The notes under the pieces are model-generated. The model ran no database searches and was not told where the DNA came from. It was given only the letters and a program-made list of their open reading frames with translations. A stretch of DNA of 64,000 nucleotides from Streptomyces rimosus (lineage in GTDB: Bacteria > Actinomycetota > Actinomycetes > Streptomycetales > Streptomycetaceae): contig NZ_CP023688.1 of assembly GCF_008704655.1 (NCBI RefSeq), positions 7,136,001 through 7,200,000 of the forward strand. Reading direction: 5' to 3'. This document shows, one piece after another, positions 8,166-17,965 of the stretch. The translations under genes were made by a program, and so were the position numbers. Position 1 is the first letter of the stretch. Every line of letters begins with the position of its first letter.

Positions 8166-9926
8166 TCAGTCAGCCGTTCCGCCGGGAGTGCCGCCGGGAG
8201 CGCCGAACCACCGGCGCAACGCGTCCTCCAGAGCGGCCAGTTCGTCCGCCGTGCAGGTGGCGGCGGGAGCCGTACGGGTGGCGGTCGCCGTACCGGCCGT
8301 ACGAGCCGGGGCTCCGTCCCCGTCAGCCCCCGATCCGGCCTTGTCAGCGCCCGCTCCGCTACGCGACTCGCCCCGCAGCGCGTCCTCGTCCGTACCCGCG
8401 CCCCACGCCACCACGCCGTCCGGCCGCACCAGCAGCCCGGCCAGTTCCGGCCGGTCCGGGCAGCGGGTGGTCACCACGCGCAGCCGGCCCTCGTATCCGG
8501 CGGCGTACTCGGCGGCCCGGCCGGCCGGTCCGGGGTCGTCGGTGAGGACGAACAGCAGCGCCCGCCCGTCCTCCAGGTGCGCGCCGAGCCGGGTGCCGTT
8601 GGCGAAGACCAGGTCGGGGGCGCTGCGGCCGGTCAGCGGGTGGTCGCCGGGCAGGTCGTAGCGGTGCCACACCCCGGAGATCTTCTTGGCGAAGTACGTG
8701 GTGCCGGTGACCGTGCCGGTCAGGTCGGTGATCACCTTGCGCAGCGCGCGGGAGTGCGGCGTCGGCCGCATCACCGCTATCTGGGCGCGGGTCCACTCCA
8801 GCACCCATGCGCCGACCGGGTGCCGCTCGGCGGTGTAGGTGTCCAGCAGCCCGTCGGGGGCGTGGCCCAGGACCGTCGCGGCCAGCTTCCAGCCCAGGTT
8901 CATCGCGTCCCCGATGCCCAGATTGAGCCCCTGGCCGCCGAACGGCGGGTGTACGTGCGCCGCGTCACCGGCCAGCAGGACGCGCCCGCGGCGGTACTCG
9001 GTGACCTGGCGGGTGTTGTCGGTGAAGCGGGTGGCCGTGTTCACCTTGGTGACCGTGACGTCGGTCCCCGACACCTTGCGCAGGCTCGCCTGGACCTCCT
9101 CCAGGGTGACGGGGGCGGAGCGGTCCGCGGGCGGGCCGTCGAACTCGACGGTGAGGATGCGGCCGGGCACCGGGCCGTGGCTGTAGATGCCGGTCTCCGT
9201 CTCGTTCCAGCCCATGCCGAGCTTCTCGGCGCCGGTCATCTCCACCAGCGCCTGGCGGCCGGTGATCTCCGGATCGGTGCCGGGGAAGGGGAACCCGGCG
9301 AGCCTGCGGACCGTACTGCGTCCGCCGTCGCAGCCCACCAGCCAGCCGGCCCGCAGTTCCTCCCCGCCTGCGTCACCGGCCTCTCCGGCCTCGCCGACGT
9401 GCACCGTCACGCCGTCCGTATCCGTGTCGAAGCCGGTCAGCTCCACGCCGCGGCGCACCTCGACGCCGAGTTCGGCGGCGCGCTCGGCGAGCAGCCGTTC
9501 CAGTGCCTGCTGTGACACGAAGCCGATCTCGTCGGCCGGTCCGGCGTGGTGGAAGTCGGAGTCGGATGTGTCCAGCAGTTCGGCGCGCAGCATGATGCCC
9601 GCGAAGTGTCCGGCGAACCTCGGCGCCGGGCGTACGGAGCTCGCTCCGGCGGCCTGCCGCTGCCGTACGAAGGAGTGGAACCGGCCGAACGCCTCCTTCT
9701 GCAAGTCGGCGAGCGCGGGCAGCATGCCGCGGCGGTAGAAGGCTTCCGCGGTGGGCGTGTTGATGCCGCCCGCCTTGATCGTCTCGTCCACTGCGGTCAG
9801 GCGCTCCAGCGCGACCACCCGCACCCCGCGCAGGGCGAGTTCGCAGGCGAGCATCAGTCCGACGGGCCCGGCGCCCGCGATCACCACGTCCGTTCGGGGA
9901 GCGGTTCCCCCGGTGTTCTTGTTCAT
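8166..9926 (-). CDS. FAD-dependent aromatic monooxygenase
   Basis: 586 residues, class A flavoprotein monooxygenase (PHBH fold). N-terminal FAD dinucleotide motif VVIAGAGPVGLMLACELALRG at ~residues 14-34, the DG motif in CDGGRSTVRRLAG, and the GD motif GDAAHVHPPFGGQGLNLG, followed by a thioredoxin-like C-terminal domain (TRLGAHLEDGRALLFVLTDD) as in phenol or polyketide hydroxylases. It probably uses NAD(P)H and O2 to hydroxylate an aromatic or polyketide-like compound; related enzymes modify antibiotics such as rifampicin or tetracyclines. The ATG at 9926 lies seven bases after a TACAAT -10-like box with no Shine-Dalgarno, suggesting a leaderless mRNA. A TetR gene is divergent 48 bases away and presumably represses it. 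An Ala/Gly/Asp-rich insert lies near the C-terminus. Confidence 0.92.
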   Translation of the reverse strand: MNKNTGGTAPRTDVVIAGAGPVGLMLACELALRGVRVVALERLTAVDETIKAGGINTPTAEAFYRRGMLPALADLQKEAFGRFHSFVRQRQAAGASSVRPAPRFAGHFAGIMLRAELLDTSDSDFHHAGPADEIGFVSQQALERLLAERAAELGVEVRRGVELTGFDTDTDGVTVHVGEAGEAGDAGGEELRAGWLVGCDGGRSTVRRLAGFPFPGTDPEITGRQALVEMTGAEKLGMGWNETETGIYSHGPVPGRILTVEFDGPPADRSAPVTLEEVQASLRKVSGTDVTVTKVNTATRFTDNTRQVTEYRRGRVLLAGDAAHVHPPFGGQGLNLGIGDAMNLGWKLAATVLGHAPDGLLDTYTAERHPVGAWVLEWTRAQIAVMRPTPHSRALRKVITDLTGTVTGTTYFAKKISGVWHRYDLPGDHPLTGRSAPDLVFANGTRLGAHLEDGRALLFVLTDDPGPAGRAAEYAAGYEGRLRVVTTRCPDRPELAGLLVRPDGVVAWGAGTDEDALRGESRSGAGADKAGSGADGDGAPARTAGTATATRTAPAATCTADELAALEDALRRWFGAPGGTPGGTAD

Positions 9927-9974
9927 GCGGCTGATTGTAGTCACTAAAAATTTGTTTCGGCTAAAATCCTGGTC
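9927..9974. promoter_or_regulatory. Divergent leaderless promoter/operator region
   Basis: A 48-base AT-rich gap between two ATG starts. TAAAAT (9962-9967) lies seven bases before the TetR ATG, and TACAAT on the minus strand (9939-9934) lies seven bases before the monooxygenase ATG. Neither gene has a Shine-Dalgarno, so both transcripts probably start at or near their ATG. The CTAAAAATTTG core between the boxes is the likely TetR operator. Confidence 0.55.
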
Positions 9975-10646
9975 ATGGCTGATCAGGCGGACAGGGCGGA
10001 GCGTGGCGGTGGCCGGGCGGGTGCGGGCGGCGACGGGCTCTCGCTGCGGGAGCTGAAGAAGATCCGGACCCGTGAACGGATCTCCGGCGAGGCCACCCGG
10101 CTCTTCGTCGCGCGCGGCTTCGAGCAGGTCACCGTCGCCGAGGTGGCCCGCGCCGCGGAGGTCTCGACGATGACGGTCTTCAACTACTTCCCCCGCAAGG
10201 AAGATCTCTTCCTCGACCGCATCCCCGAGGCGTTCGAGCTGGTCACGCGCGCCGTACGGGAACGGGGTGAGGGCGTCGCGCCGCTGGAGGCGCTGCACCG
10301 CCTCGCGCTCGACCTGCTGGAACAGGGGCACCCGCTCGCGGGCGTGGGGTTCTGGGACCGCCACTGGTGGCAGGTGCTGGTGGACTCCGCGGCGTTGCAG
10401 GCCCGCGGGCGCGAGGCTCTGGAGGAGTTCGAGAACACGCTCGCCGGGTTGTTCGCGGAGGCCGGGGGAGCCGGGCCCGACGAGCACGGGCCGAGGCTGG
10501 CCGCCGCGCTGACCGTGGCCGCGTACCGCTCCGTGTACGCGACGGTCATCCGCCGGCAGATGGCCGGCGTTCCCGTCGAGAAGATCGCCGCGGAGCAGTG
10601 GGGGCTGCTGCAGCACACGTACGACGTGCTGTCGCGGGTGCTGTAG
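9975..10646 (+). CDS. TetR family transcriptional regulator
   Basis: 223 residues. The N-terminal TetR helix-turn-helix is clear: LKKIRTRERISGEATRLF, FEQVTVAEVARAAEVSTMTVFNYFPRKEDLF (residues ~25-80). The C-terminal ligand domain is all-helical and divergent, as usual. A ~20-residue Gly/Arg-rich N-terminal extension precedes the HTH. It is divergent from the FAD monooxygenase with overlapping control regions, so it most likely represses that gene and itself and is released by the monooxygenase substrate or a related drug. The ATG at 9975 lacks a ribosome site but follows TAAAAT by seven bases, so leaderless initiation is likely. Confidence 0.93.
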   Translation: MADQADRAERGGGRAGAGGDGLSLRELKKIRTRERISGEATRLFVARGFEQVTVAEVARAAEVSTMTVFNYFPRKEDLFLDRIPEAFELVTRAVRERGEGVAPLEALHRLALDLLEQGHPLAGVGFWDRHWWQVLVDSAALQARGREALEEFENTLAGLFAEAGGAGPDEHGPRLAAALTVAAYRSVYATVIRRQMAGVPVEKIAAEQWGLLQHTYDVLSRVL

Positions 10647-11119
10647 GGCGGGCAGTGCTCGCGGCGGGGGCGTGGCGGGGCCGGGCGGTCCGGAAATCGA
10701 ACAGCGGCTGCCGTGGCCGTGACTTCGGACACCTTCGTACGGTGCCGGTTTTCGCCCCTGCGGGCCCGGGGGCGGCGGGAACCGGGGATGCCGGAGGGGC
10801 GTGGGTGAAGGGGGGAGCGGCCTGTCGATGATCGGCAGGAAGAGAGGCGGGCCGTCGTGTGTTGTCCAGAGGCGACCACACGTTCGGGTGAAGCGCGGCA
10901 ACGGACGCCGTAATTCGAATGCGCGTGCTATAGGCTCGTGTGTGGCATCAAAAAGACATCGCCGCGGCAGTCCCCATACCCTGGGGCGGGGGCTCGCCCA
11001 GTTTCCGCGCCCACCCGGCCCGGCGACCGGCAGCGACCGGCTCGTCCGACCGCCGCCGTCAGGGCCGCACGCAGCTGGGCCGCGGCCTCCCGCCCCTCTC
11101 CAGAAAGGTGCCGACCGGC
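10647..11119. other. Intergenic region upstream of uvrA
   Basis: 473 bases without a convincing gene. A possible uvrA -10 box TAGGCT lies at 10931-10936 in a less GC-rich patch (AATTCGAATGCGCGTGCTATAGG), which would give a long (~180-base) leader. I see no full actinobacterial LexA box. Open frames through this stretch lack coding-type third positions. Confidence 0.4.
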
Positions 11120-14100
11120 GTGGCCGACCGTCTCATCGTCCGTGGCGCTCGCGAGCACAACCTGCGCAACGTCTCGCTCGACCTCCCCCGGGACTCCCTC
11201 ATCGTCTTCACGGGGCTCTCCGGGTCGGGCAAGTCCTCGCTCGCCTTCGACACGATCTTCGCCGAGGGGCAGCGCCGCTATGTCGAGTCGCTCTCCTCGT
11301 ACGCCCGGCAGTTCCTCGGGCAGATGGACAAGCCCGATGTGGACTTCATCGAGGGCCTGTCCCCCGCGGTCTCGATCGACCAGAAGTCGACCTCGCGCAA
11401 CCCGCGCTCGACGGTCGGCACGATCACCGAGGTCTACGACTACCTCCGCCTGCTGTTCGCCCGTATCGGCAAGCCGCACTGTCCCGAGTGCGGTGACCCG
11501 ATCGCCCGGCAGTCGCCGCAGGCCATTGTCGACAAGGTCCTGGAGCTGCCCGAGGGCAGCCGCTTCCAGGTGCTGGCCCCGCTCGCGCGCGAGCGCAAGG
11601 GCGAGTTCGTGGACCTCTTCTCCGACCTCCAGACCAAGGGCTACAGCCGCGCCCGCGTCGACGGCGCCACGATCCAGCTCTCCGACCCGCCCAAGCTCAA
11701 GAAGCAGGAGAAGCACACGATCGAGGTGGTCGTGGACCGCCTGACCGTCAAGGACAGCGCCAAGCGGCGGCTGACCGACTCCGTCGAGACCGCCCTCGGC
11801 CTGTCCGGCGGCATGGTCATCCTCGACTTCGTCGACCTGGACGAGGACGATCCGCAGCGCGAGCGGATGTACTCGGAGCACCTGTACTGCCCGCGCGACG
11901 ACCTGTCGTTCGAGGAGCTGGAGCCCCGCTCCTTCTCCTTCAACTCGCCCTTCGGCGCCTGCCCCGACTGCACCGGCATCGGCACGCGCATGGAGGTCGA
12001 CCCCGAGCTGATCATCCCGGACGAGGAGAAGTCCCTCGACGAGGGCGCCGTCCACCCCTGGTCGCACGGCCACACCAAGGAGTACTTCGGCCGCCTGGTC
12101 GGAGCCCTCGCCGACGCCCTCGGCTTCCGTACGGACATCCCCTGGGCCGGGCTGCCGCAGCGCGCCAAGAAGGCCATCCTCAACGGCCACCGCACCCAGA
12201 TCGACGTCCGCTACCGCAACCGCTACGGCCGCGAGCGCTCGTACACCACCGCGTTCGAGGGTGCCGTTCCGTTCGTCAAGCGGCGCCACCAGGAGGCGGA
12301 GAGCGACAGCAGCCGCGAGCGCTTCGAGGGCTACATGCGCGAGGTGCCCTGCCCGACCTGTGAGGGCACCCGGCTCAAGCCGATCGTCCTCGCGGTCACG
12401 GTCAAGGGCCGCTCGATCGCCGAGGTCTCGGCCATGTCGATCAGCGACTGCGCCGACTTCCTGCGCGAGATGAAGCTCGACGCCCGTGAGAAGAAGATCG
12501 CCGAGCGGGTCCTCAAGGAGGTCAACGAGCGGCTGAAGTTCCTGGTCGACGTCGGCCTGGACTACCTCTCGCTGAACCGCGCCGCGGGCACCCTCTCAGG
12601 CGGCGAGGCCCAGCGCATCCGGCTCGCCACCCAGATCGGCTCCGGCCTGGTCGGCGTGCTCTACGTCCTGGACGAGCCGTCCATCGGCCTCCACCAGCGC
12701 GACAACCACCGCCTCATCGAGACGCTGGTGCGGCTGCGCGACATGGGCAACACGCTGATCGTCGTGGAGCACGACGAGGACACGATCAAGGTCGCCGACT
12801 GGGTCGTGGACATCGGCCCGGGCGCCGGCGAGCACGGCGGCAAGGTCGTGCACAGCGGCCCCATGAAGGAGCTGCTGGCCAACAAGGACTCGGTCACCGG
12901 GCAGTACCTGTCCGGCCGCAAGGCCATCGTGACGCCCGAGGTGCGGCGGCCCGCCGACCCGAAGCGGCAGCTGACGGTGCACGGCGCGAAGGAGAACAAC
13001 CTCCGCGACATCACCGTCTCCTTCCCGCTCGGCGTGCTCACCGCGGTCACCGGCGTCTCCGGCTCCGGCAAGTCCACGCTGGTCAACGACATCCTGTACA
13101 CCCACCTGGCCCGCGAGCTGAACGGCGCCAAGTCGGTGCCCGGCCGCCATGTGCGGGTCTCCGGCGACGACCAGGTGGACAAGGTCGTGCACGTCGACCA
13201 GTCGCCCATCGGCCGTACGCCGCGCTCCAACCCCGCGACGTACACCGGTGTCTTCGACAACATCCGCAAGCTGTTCGCGGAGACGATGGAGGCCAAGGTC
13301 CGCGGCTACATGCCGGGGCGCTTCTCCTTCAACGTCAAGGGCGGCCGCTGCGAGAACTGCGCGGGCGACGGCACGATCAAGATCGAGATGAACTTCCTGC
13401 CGGACGTGTACGTGCCGTGCGAGGTCTGCCACGGCGCGCGCTACAACCGGGAGACCCTGGAGGTCCACTACAAGGGCAAGTCCATCGCCGAGGTCCTGGA
13501 CATGCCGATCGAGGAGGCGCTGAGCTTCTTCGAGGCCGTCCCGAGCATCGCCCGGCACCTGAAGACGCTCACCGAGGTCGGGCTGGGGTACGTCCGGCTC
13601 GGACAGTCCGCGCCGACCCTCTCCGGCGGTGAGGCGCAGCGCGTCAAGCTCGCCTCCGAGCTGCAGAAGCGCTCCACCGGCCGCACGGTCTACGTCCTGG
13701 ACGAGCCGACCACCGGTCTGCACTTCGACGACATCAGCAAGCTGATCAAGGTGCTGTCCGGACTGGTCGACAAGGGCAACTCGGTCATCGTCATCGAGCA
13801 CAACCTCGACGTGATCAAGACCGCGGACTGGATCGTGGACATGGGCCCCGAGGGCGGCAACGGCGGCGGCCTGGTCGTCGCCGAGGGCACCCCGGAGCAG
13901 GTCGCGGCCGTCCCGGCCAGCCACACCGGCAAGTTCCTGCGCGACATCCTGGGCGACCGGGTCAGCGACGCGGAGCCGACCCTGGCCGGCGGGCCGAAGA
14001 AGCGCGCGGCGAAGAAGACCGTCGCCGCGACGAAGGCGCCGGCGAAGAAGACCGTCTCGGCGAAGACCGGCACCAAGACGGCCGCTTCGAAGACGACGGC

Positions 14101-14188
14101 GAAGAAGACGACCGCCAAGCCCCCGGCCGCCAAGAAGACGGCCACCAAAACGGCCGCCAAGAAGGCGACACGGGCCCGCCGGGTCTGA
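11120..14188 (+). CDS. uvrA: UvrABC system protein A
   Basis: 1022 residues from the GTG at 11120, which follows AGAAAGG and yields the standard actinobacterial start [15 protein letters not shown]; the same frame is open ~180 bases further upstream. UvrA is the dimeric ABC ATPase that finds DNA damage and loads UvrB. Two ABC modules: Walker [10 protein letters not shown] and [10 protein letters not shown], signatures [14 protein letters not shown] and [14 protein letters not shown], Walker [11 protein letters not shown] and [10 protein letters not shown]. Zinc-binding Cys pairs include CPECG, CPDC and the C-terminal finger CENCAGDG...CEVCHGARY. The last ~65 residues (14000-14186) are an AKK/TKT-rich basic tail resembling histone H1-like actinobacterial tails, beyond the usual UvrA end. 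Confidence 0.97.
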   Translation: MADRLIVRGAREHNLRNVSLDLPRDSLIVFTGLSGSGKSSLAFDTIFAEGQRRYVESLSSYARQFLGQMDKPDVDFIEGLSPAVSIDQKSTSRNPRSTVGTITEVYDYLRLLFARIGKPHCPECGDPIARQSPQAIVDKVLELPEGSRFQVLAPLARERKGEFVDLFSDLQTKGYSRARVDGATIQLSDPPKLKKQEKHTIEVVVDRLTVKDSAKRRLTDSVETALGLSGGMVILDFVDLDEDDPQRERMYSEHLYCPRDDLSFEELEPRSFSFNSPFGACPDCTGIGTRMEVDPELIIPDEEKSLDEGAVHPWSHGHTKEYFGRLVGALADALGFRTDIPWAGLPQRAKKAILNGHRTQIDVRYRNRYGRERSYTTAFEGAVPFVKRRHQEAESDSSRERFEGYMREVPCPTCEGTRLKPIVLAVTVKGRSIAEVSAMSISDCADFLREMKLDAREKKIAERVLKEVNERLKFLVDVGLDYLSLNRAAGTLSGGEAQRIRLATQIGSGLVGVLYVLDEPSIGLHQRDNHRLIETLVRLRDMGNTLIVVEHDEDTIKVADWVVDIGPGAGEHGGKVVHSGPMKELLANKDSVTGQYLSGRKAIVTPEVRRPADPKRQLTVHGAKENNLRDITVSFPLGVLTAVTGVSGSGKSTLVNDILYTHLARELNGAKSVPGRHVRVSGDDQVDKVVHVDQSPIGRTPRSNPATYTGVFDNIRKLFAETMEAKVRGYMPGRFSFNVKGGRCENCAGDGTIKIEMNFLPDVYVPCEVCHGARYNRETLEVHYKGKSIAEVLDMPIEEALSFFEAVPSIARHLKTLTEVGLGYVRLGQSAPTLSGGEAQRVKLASELQKRSTGRTVYVLDEPTTGLHFDDISKLIKVLSGLVDKGNSVIVIEHNLDVIKTADWIVDMGPEGGNGGGLVVAEGTPEQVAAVPASHTGKFLRDILGDRVSDAEPTLAGGPKKRAAKKTVAATKAPAKKTVSAKTGTKTAASKTTAKKTTAKPPAAKKTATKTAAKKATRARRV

Positions 14189-14332
14189 CACCGCCGCCGG
14201 ACGGCCGACGGGCCGCTGTCCCACCCGTGAGGGGAGGGGCGGCGGCCCGTCGTCGTGGGGCGGGCGGTCAGGCCCGGTCGCCATGGGGTGGGCAGTCCGT
14301 CCGCCGCCGTAGGCTCGGCGGGAGGGACCGCC

Positions 14333-14770
14333 CGTATCACCGTCAACGGCTGTGCAGTCCGCCGCCGCGTAGGCCGGGCGGCCGGGGCCGCTCGTACCAG
14401 CGTTACGGCTGAGCTGCCCGCCGCCGCGTGGCCCCGGCGACCTGGGGCTGCCCGTACCACCGTTACGGCTGCGCATCCCGCAGCCGCGTAGGTCCCGGGC
14501 GGCCGGGACCGCCCCGTACCACTGTTACGGCTGTGCTGCCCGCCGCCGCGTGGCCCCGGCGACCTGGGGCTGCCCGTACCACCGTTACGGCTGCGCTGCC
14601 CGGCGCCCGGGACCGCCCGTATCACCGTCAACGGCCGGGCAGCCCGCCGCCGCGTAGGCCCCGGGTGGCCGGAACCGCCCCGTACCACCGTGACGGCCGC
14701 GCAGCCCGCCACCCCTTACCCCCGGCGACCGGAACCGCCCCTACCCCCCTCACCGCCGCCGAACCCGCCG
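14333..14770. repeat. 60-bp imperfect tandem repeat array
   Basis: Units begin with CGTAYCACCGTTACGGCTG-like sequence at 14333, 14393, 14453, 14515, 14575, 14618 (short unit), 14681 and a decayed one near 14741, with period about 60 and a GCCCGCCGCCGCGTAGG-like middle. It fills most of the 587-base gap between convergent uvrA and the PfkB gene. Frames read through it, but they are open only because of GC bias. No gene is called here; it may serve as a structured transcription-ending region or be an expanding minisatellite. Confidence 0.88.
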
Positions 14771-14775
14771 CCCCG

Positions 14776-15723
14776 TCACTCCGGCCCCACCAGCTCCGTC
14801 GCGTACGGCGGCTGTGCGCCGGGGCGGGAGCAGGTCACTGCGGCCGCGCGGGCCGCGAAGCCGAGGATGTCGCGCCAGGCGTCGGGGGAGAGGGCGGCGA
14901 GCGCGCCGGGGGACAGGGCGCCGTGCGCGTCGAGGCGGTGCAGCAGCGCCGCGTTGACCGTGTCGCCCGCGCCGATCGTGTCCGCGACCTCGATCCGCTC
15001 GCCGGGCACCGTGATCTCCGTACCGCCCGGCGTCAGCACGGACAGCCCGTCGCCGCCGCGCGTGAGCACCACCGCCGCCGGACCGGCCGCCAGCCAGTCC
15101 TTGACCGCGGCCGCGACGCCCTGGGGCCCGGCCAGCCACTCCGCGTCCTCCTCCGAGAGCTTCAGCAGCGTGACGTGCGGCAGCCAGGAGCGGAAGCGGG
15201 CCCGGTAGGCGTCCGCGTCCGCGATCAGCCCGGCGCGGATGTTGGGGTCCAGCGCGGTGAAGATCCCCTGCTCCGCCGAGCGGCGCATCAGCGACTCGTA
15301 CGCGCTCGCGCCCGGCTCCAGCACCAGCGAGCAGGTGCCGAACGACACCGCCCGCGTCGCGGCGGGCAGTTCGGCCGGCAGGGTGAACAGCCGGTCGGCG
15401 GTGCCGTCGGCGTAGAAGCCGTAACCCGCCGAGCCGTCCGGACTGATGTCCGCGACCGCCAGGGTGGTCGGCTCGGTGCCGCGCTGGACGAGCGAGATGT
15501 CCACGCCGTCGGCGCGCAGCCCGCGCAGCAGCTCCTCCCCGAAGGTGTCGGTCGACACCCGCGAGCAGAACGCGGCGGGCGAGCCGAGCCGTCCGAGGGC
15601 GAGCGCGGTGTTGTACGGGCCGCCGCCCCGGCGCGGCAGCAACGCGGGCAACGGCCCGTCCCCGGACGGCGGTTGGGAGCTGGGCACGAGGTCGATCAGG
15701 GCCTCGCCGGCGACGACGATCAC
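14776..15723 (-). CDS. PfkB family carbohydrate kinase (fructokinase-like)
   Basis: 315 residues of the ribokinase/PfkB fold. Begins MIVVAGEALIDLVPS; the sugar-binding GGGPYNTALALGRLG and the ATP/anion-hole signature VADTIGAGDTVNAALL (catalytic Asp in GAGD) are intact. The N-terminal GEALIDL and GG-x-x-N-x-A pattern is that of fructokinases and related kinases. It lies 36 bases downstream of the LacI gene on the same strand and probably shares its promoter. Together with the divergent dehydrogenase and sugar porter it would complete a route of uptake, oxidation to a keto-sugar and phosphorylation; fructose from a hexitol is the simplest guess. Confidence 0.92.
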   Translation of the reverse strand: MIVVAGEALIDLVPSSQPPSGDGPLPALLPRRGGGPYNTALALGRLGSPAAFCSRVSTDTFGEELLRGLRADGVDISLVQRGTEPTTLAVADISPDGSAGYGFYADGTADRLFTLPAELPAATRAVSFGTCSLVLEPGASAYESLMRRSAEQGIFTALDPNIRAGLIADADAYRARFRSWLPHVTLLKLSEEDAEWLAGPQGVAAAVKDWLAAGPAAVVLTRGGDGLSVLTPGGTEITVPGERIEVADTIGAGDTVNAALLHRLDAHGALSPGALAALSPDAWRDILGFAARAAAVTCSRPGAQPPYATELVGPE

Positions 15724-15759
15724 GACAGTCCTGGCCTTTCTGGGGTGGGGAGGGGCGGA

Positions 15760-16767
15760 TCAGCGCCCGGCGCCGGTGCAGCCGCAGGATTCGCGGTGCA
15801 CGTAGGTGCAGGGGAGCCGGAGGGTGCGCGGTGGGCGGTCCGGTTCCTCCAGCCGTTCCAGGAGCAGCCGGACCGCTGCGGCCCCGATCTCCTTGCTGGG
15901 CTGGGAGATCGCCGTCAGACGCGGGGCGAACAGGTCCGCCCACGAGAAGTCGTCGAAGCAGGCCAGGGCGATGTCGCGGGGCACGTCGAGGCCGAGGTCG
16001 CGCAGCGCGCGCAGGGTGCCGATCGTCATCGCGTTGTTGGCGGTGATGATCGCGGTGGGCGGTTCGGGGGCGGCGAGCAGGTGCCGGGTGGCGTCCTGGG
16101 CGCCCTCCGCCTCGGAGTTGCCGCCCGCCAGCAGTTCGGGGGCGAAGGGCAGACCGCGGGCGCGCAGGCCCTCGCGGTAGCCCTGGACGCGCTCGGTGGT
16201 GGTGCTCAGGCCGGGCAGCCCGGCGACCAGCCCGATCCGGGTGTGGCCGAGGTCGGCGAGGTGCTCGACGAGCTGCCGTACGGGGGCGGTGTTCTCCGCG
16301 CAGACCTGGTCGTGGGCGTCGCCGACGAGCCGGTCGAGGAAGACGGCCGGAACCTTGCGCCGGGTGAGGTAGCCGGCCATGCCGGCGGGCTCGGCGGACG
16401 GCGCGACGATCATGCCGTCCACCCGGCGCTCGTGCAGCAGCCGCACGACCTTCTGCTCGTGCGCGGGGTCGTCGTGCGGATCGGCGATCAGCAGGCTGTA
16501 GCCCGCTTCCAGGGCGCCGGCCTCGACGCCCTGGAGGATCTCGGTGAAGTACGGGTTGCTGATCGCGGAGACCGCGAGCCCTATGGAGCGGGTGCGCGCG
16601 GTGACCAGCGAACGGGCCAGCGTGTTGTGGGTGTAGCCCAGCTCGTCGATGGCCGCGAGGACGGCGGCGCGGGTGTCGGGGCGTACCGGCCGGGTCTCGT
16701 TGAGCACATGCGAGACCGTGGCCACGGAGACCCCCGCCCGCCGCGCCACATCGACCATCGTCGTCAT
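15760..16767 (-). CDS. LacI family transcriptional regulator
   Basis: 335 residues from the ATG at 16767, chosen because it follows GGGGAG and gives the usual start MTTMVDVARRAGVSVATVSH; an in-frame ATG at 16839 would add a non-homologous leader. HTH at residues ~4-24 with hinge helix NTLARSLVTARTRSIGLAV, then a periplasmic-binding-protein-like sensor domain (SNPYFTEILQGVE; FDDFSWADLFAPRLTAISQP). The C-terminus has RESCGCTG, a Cys-rich end seen in some LacI-family members. It should bind the near-perfect 24-base palindrome at 16849-16872 and control both its own operon with the PfkB kinase and the divergent dehydrogenase-transporter pair, released by the pathway sugar. Confidence 0.95.
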   Translation of the reverse strand: MTTMVDVARRAGVSVATVSHVLNETRPVRPDTRAAVLAAIDELGYTHNTLARSLVTARTRSIGLAVSAISNPYFTEILQGVEAGALEAGYSLLIADPHDDPAHEQKVVRLLHERRVDGMIVAPSAEPAGMAGYLTRRKVPAVFLDRLVGDAHDQVCAENTAPVRQLVEHLADLGHTRIGLVAGLPGLSTTTERVQGYREGLRARGLPFAPELLAGGNSEAEGAQDATRHLLAAPEPPTAIITANNAMTIGTLRALRDLGLDVPRDIALACFDDFSWADLFAPRLTAISQPSKEIGAAAVRLLLERLEEPDRPPRTLRLPCTYVHRESCGCTGAGR

Positions 16768-16848
16768 CCGGTCCGTCTCCCCGAGTCCGTCGCCCTGTTT
16801 CGCCGGCAGGCGGTCCGCTGCCGGTACGTAGTCCATCACAGCCTAGAC

Positions 16849-16872
16849 GTAAACGCTTGCGCAAACGTTTAC
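16849..16872. promoter_or_regulatory. LacI-type operator
   Basis: GTAAACGCTTGC (16849-16860) followed by GCAAACGTTTAC (16861-16872): a 24-base palindrome with one mismatch, containing the AACG/CGTT half-sites typical of LacI-family operators. It is the only such palindrome in the 175-base gap between the divergent lacI-type and dehydrogenase genes. Confidence 0.88.
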
Positions 16873-16942
16873 CACCGGGTTACGTTCACGCCACCCCATC
16901 CCGCAACACCCGCAACACCGCACGAAGACGTGAGGAGGCGCC

Positions 16943-17959
16943 ATGCGCGCTGTCGTGGTCACCGAGCCGGGCCGTACCGCCCTGACCGAAGTCCCCGATC
17001 CCCGGCCGGAACCCGCGGAAGTCGTCGTGCGCGTCTCCTCCTGCGGGCTGTGCGGGACCGACATGCACATCCTCGGCGGCGAACTGCCCGCCGTGCCCTA
17101 CCCGCTGATCCCCGGCCACGAGCTGACCGGCGAAGTGGTGGCCGTGGGCGAGGGCGTCACCAGCCCGGCCGTCGGCGACCGCGTTGCCGTCAACCCGAAC
17201 ATGCCGTGCGGCGCCTGCCACTACTGCCGCATCGGCCGCGCCAACCTCTGCGAGGACTACCAGGCGATCGGCGTCACCCAGGCGGGTGGTTTCGCCGAAC
17301 TGGTCGCGGTGCCCGCGCGCTGCTGCCACCTCGTACCGGAGTCGTTCTCCGAGGCCGCGGCGGGCCTGATCGAGCCGCTGTCCTGCGCGGTGCACGGCCT
17401 GAACCGGCTGCCCCGGCGCCCCGGCGAGCACTACCTGATCTACGGCGCCGGAACGATGGGCCTGATGATGGCCGCCCTGGTGCGTACCGCGGGCGCCGCC
17501 TCCGTGTCCGTCGTGGACCTCAACAAGGAGCGGCTGGCCTTCGCCGAGAGCTTCGGCCTCGACGCGGCCGTCACCAACGCCGACCATCTGGGCCGCAAGC
17601 CCGGCTTCGAGGTGGTCATCGACGCGACCGGCGCGGTCCCGGCCATCGAGGACGGCCTCGGCCGGGTCCGCAAGGGCGGCACGTTCCTCCAGTTCGGCGT
17701 CACCGACCCGGCCCGCTCCGCGAAGTTCTCGCCGTATCTCGTCTACCACCACGAGATCGACATCATCGGCTCGATGGCCGTGCACAACAGCTTCCAGCCC
17801 GCCATCGACGTACTGGAGGCCGGGCTCGACCTCGATCCGCTGGTCAGCGACGTGTACGGGCTGGAGGACTTCGACGAGGCGGTGGCCCGCTTCCGGGCCG
17901 GGACCGGCCGCAAGATCCACATCGCGCCGCAGGGCCCGCAGAACGCGCGGAAGGGGTGA
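16943..17959 (+). CDS. Zinc-dependent medium-chain dehydrogenase (polyol dehydrogenase-like)
   Basis: 338 residues of the MDR superfamily. Catalytic zinc ligands: Cys in SSCGLCGTDMH, His-Glu in PGHELTGEVVAVGEG, and a later Glu in LIEPLSCAVHGLNR. The structural-zinc Cys cluster is present (MPCGACHYCRIGRANLC). Nucleotide-binding YGAGTMGLMMAAL is followed by VSVVDLN, an Asp ending strand 2, so NAD+ is the likely cofactor. Similar to sorbitol, threonine or 2,3-butanediol dehydrogenases. ATG preceded by GTGAGGAGGCGCC. It is the first gene of a two-gene unit (six bases to the transporter) divergent from the LacI regulator and operator, so an inducible polyol or sugar-alcohol dehydrogenase is likely. 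Confidence 0.92.
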   Translation: MRAVVVTEPGRTALTEVPDPRPEPAEVVVRVSSCGLCGTDMHILGGELPAVPYPLIPGHELTGEVVAVGEGVTSPAVGDRVAVNPNMPCGACHYCRIGRANLCEDYQAIGVTQAGGFAELVAVPARCCHLVPESFSEAAAGLIEPLSCAVHGLNRLPRRPGEHYLIYGAGTMGLMMAALVRTAGAASVSVVDLNKERLAFAESFGLDAAVTNADHLGRKPGFEVVIDATGAVPAIEDGLGRVRKGGTFLQFGVTDPARSAKFSPYLVYHHEIDIIGSMAVHNSFQPAIDVLEAGLDLDPLVSDVYGLEDFDEAVARFRAGTGRKIHIAPQGPQNARKG

Positions 17960-17965
17960 CGCGCC

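Noticed and set aside
10900..10940. LexA/SOS box before uvrA
   Set aside because: AATTCGAATGCG contains TTCGAA but lacks the second half of the actinobacterial CGAAC-N4-GTTCG motif; no full match found by eye.
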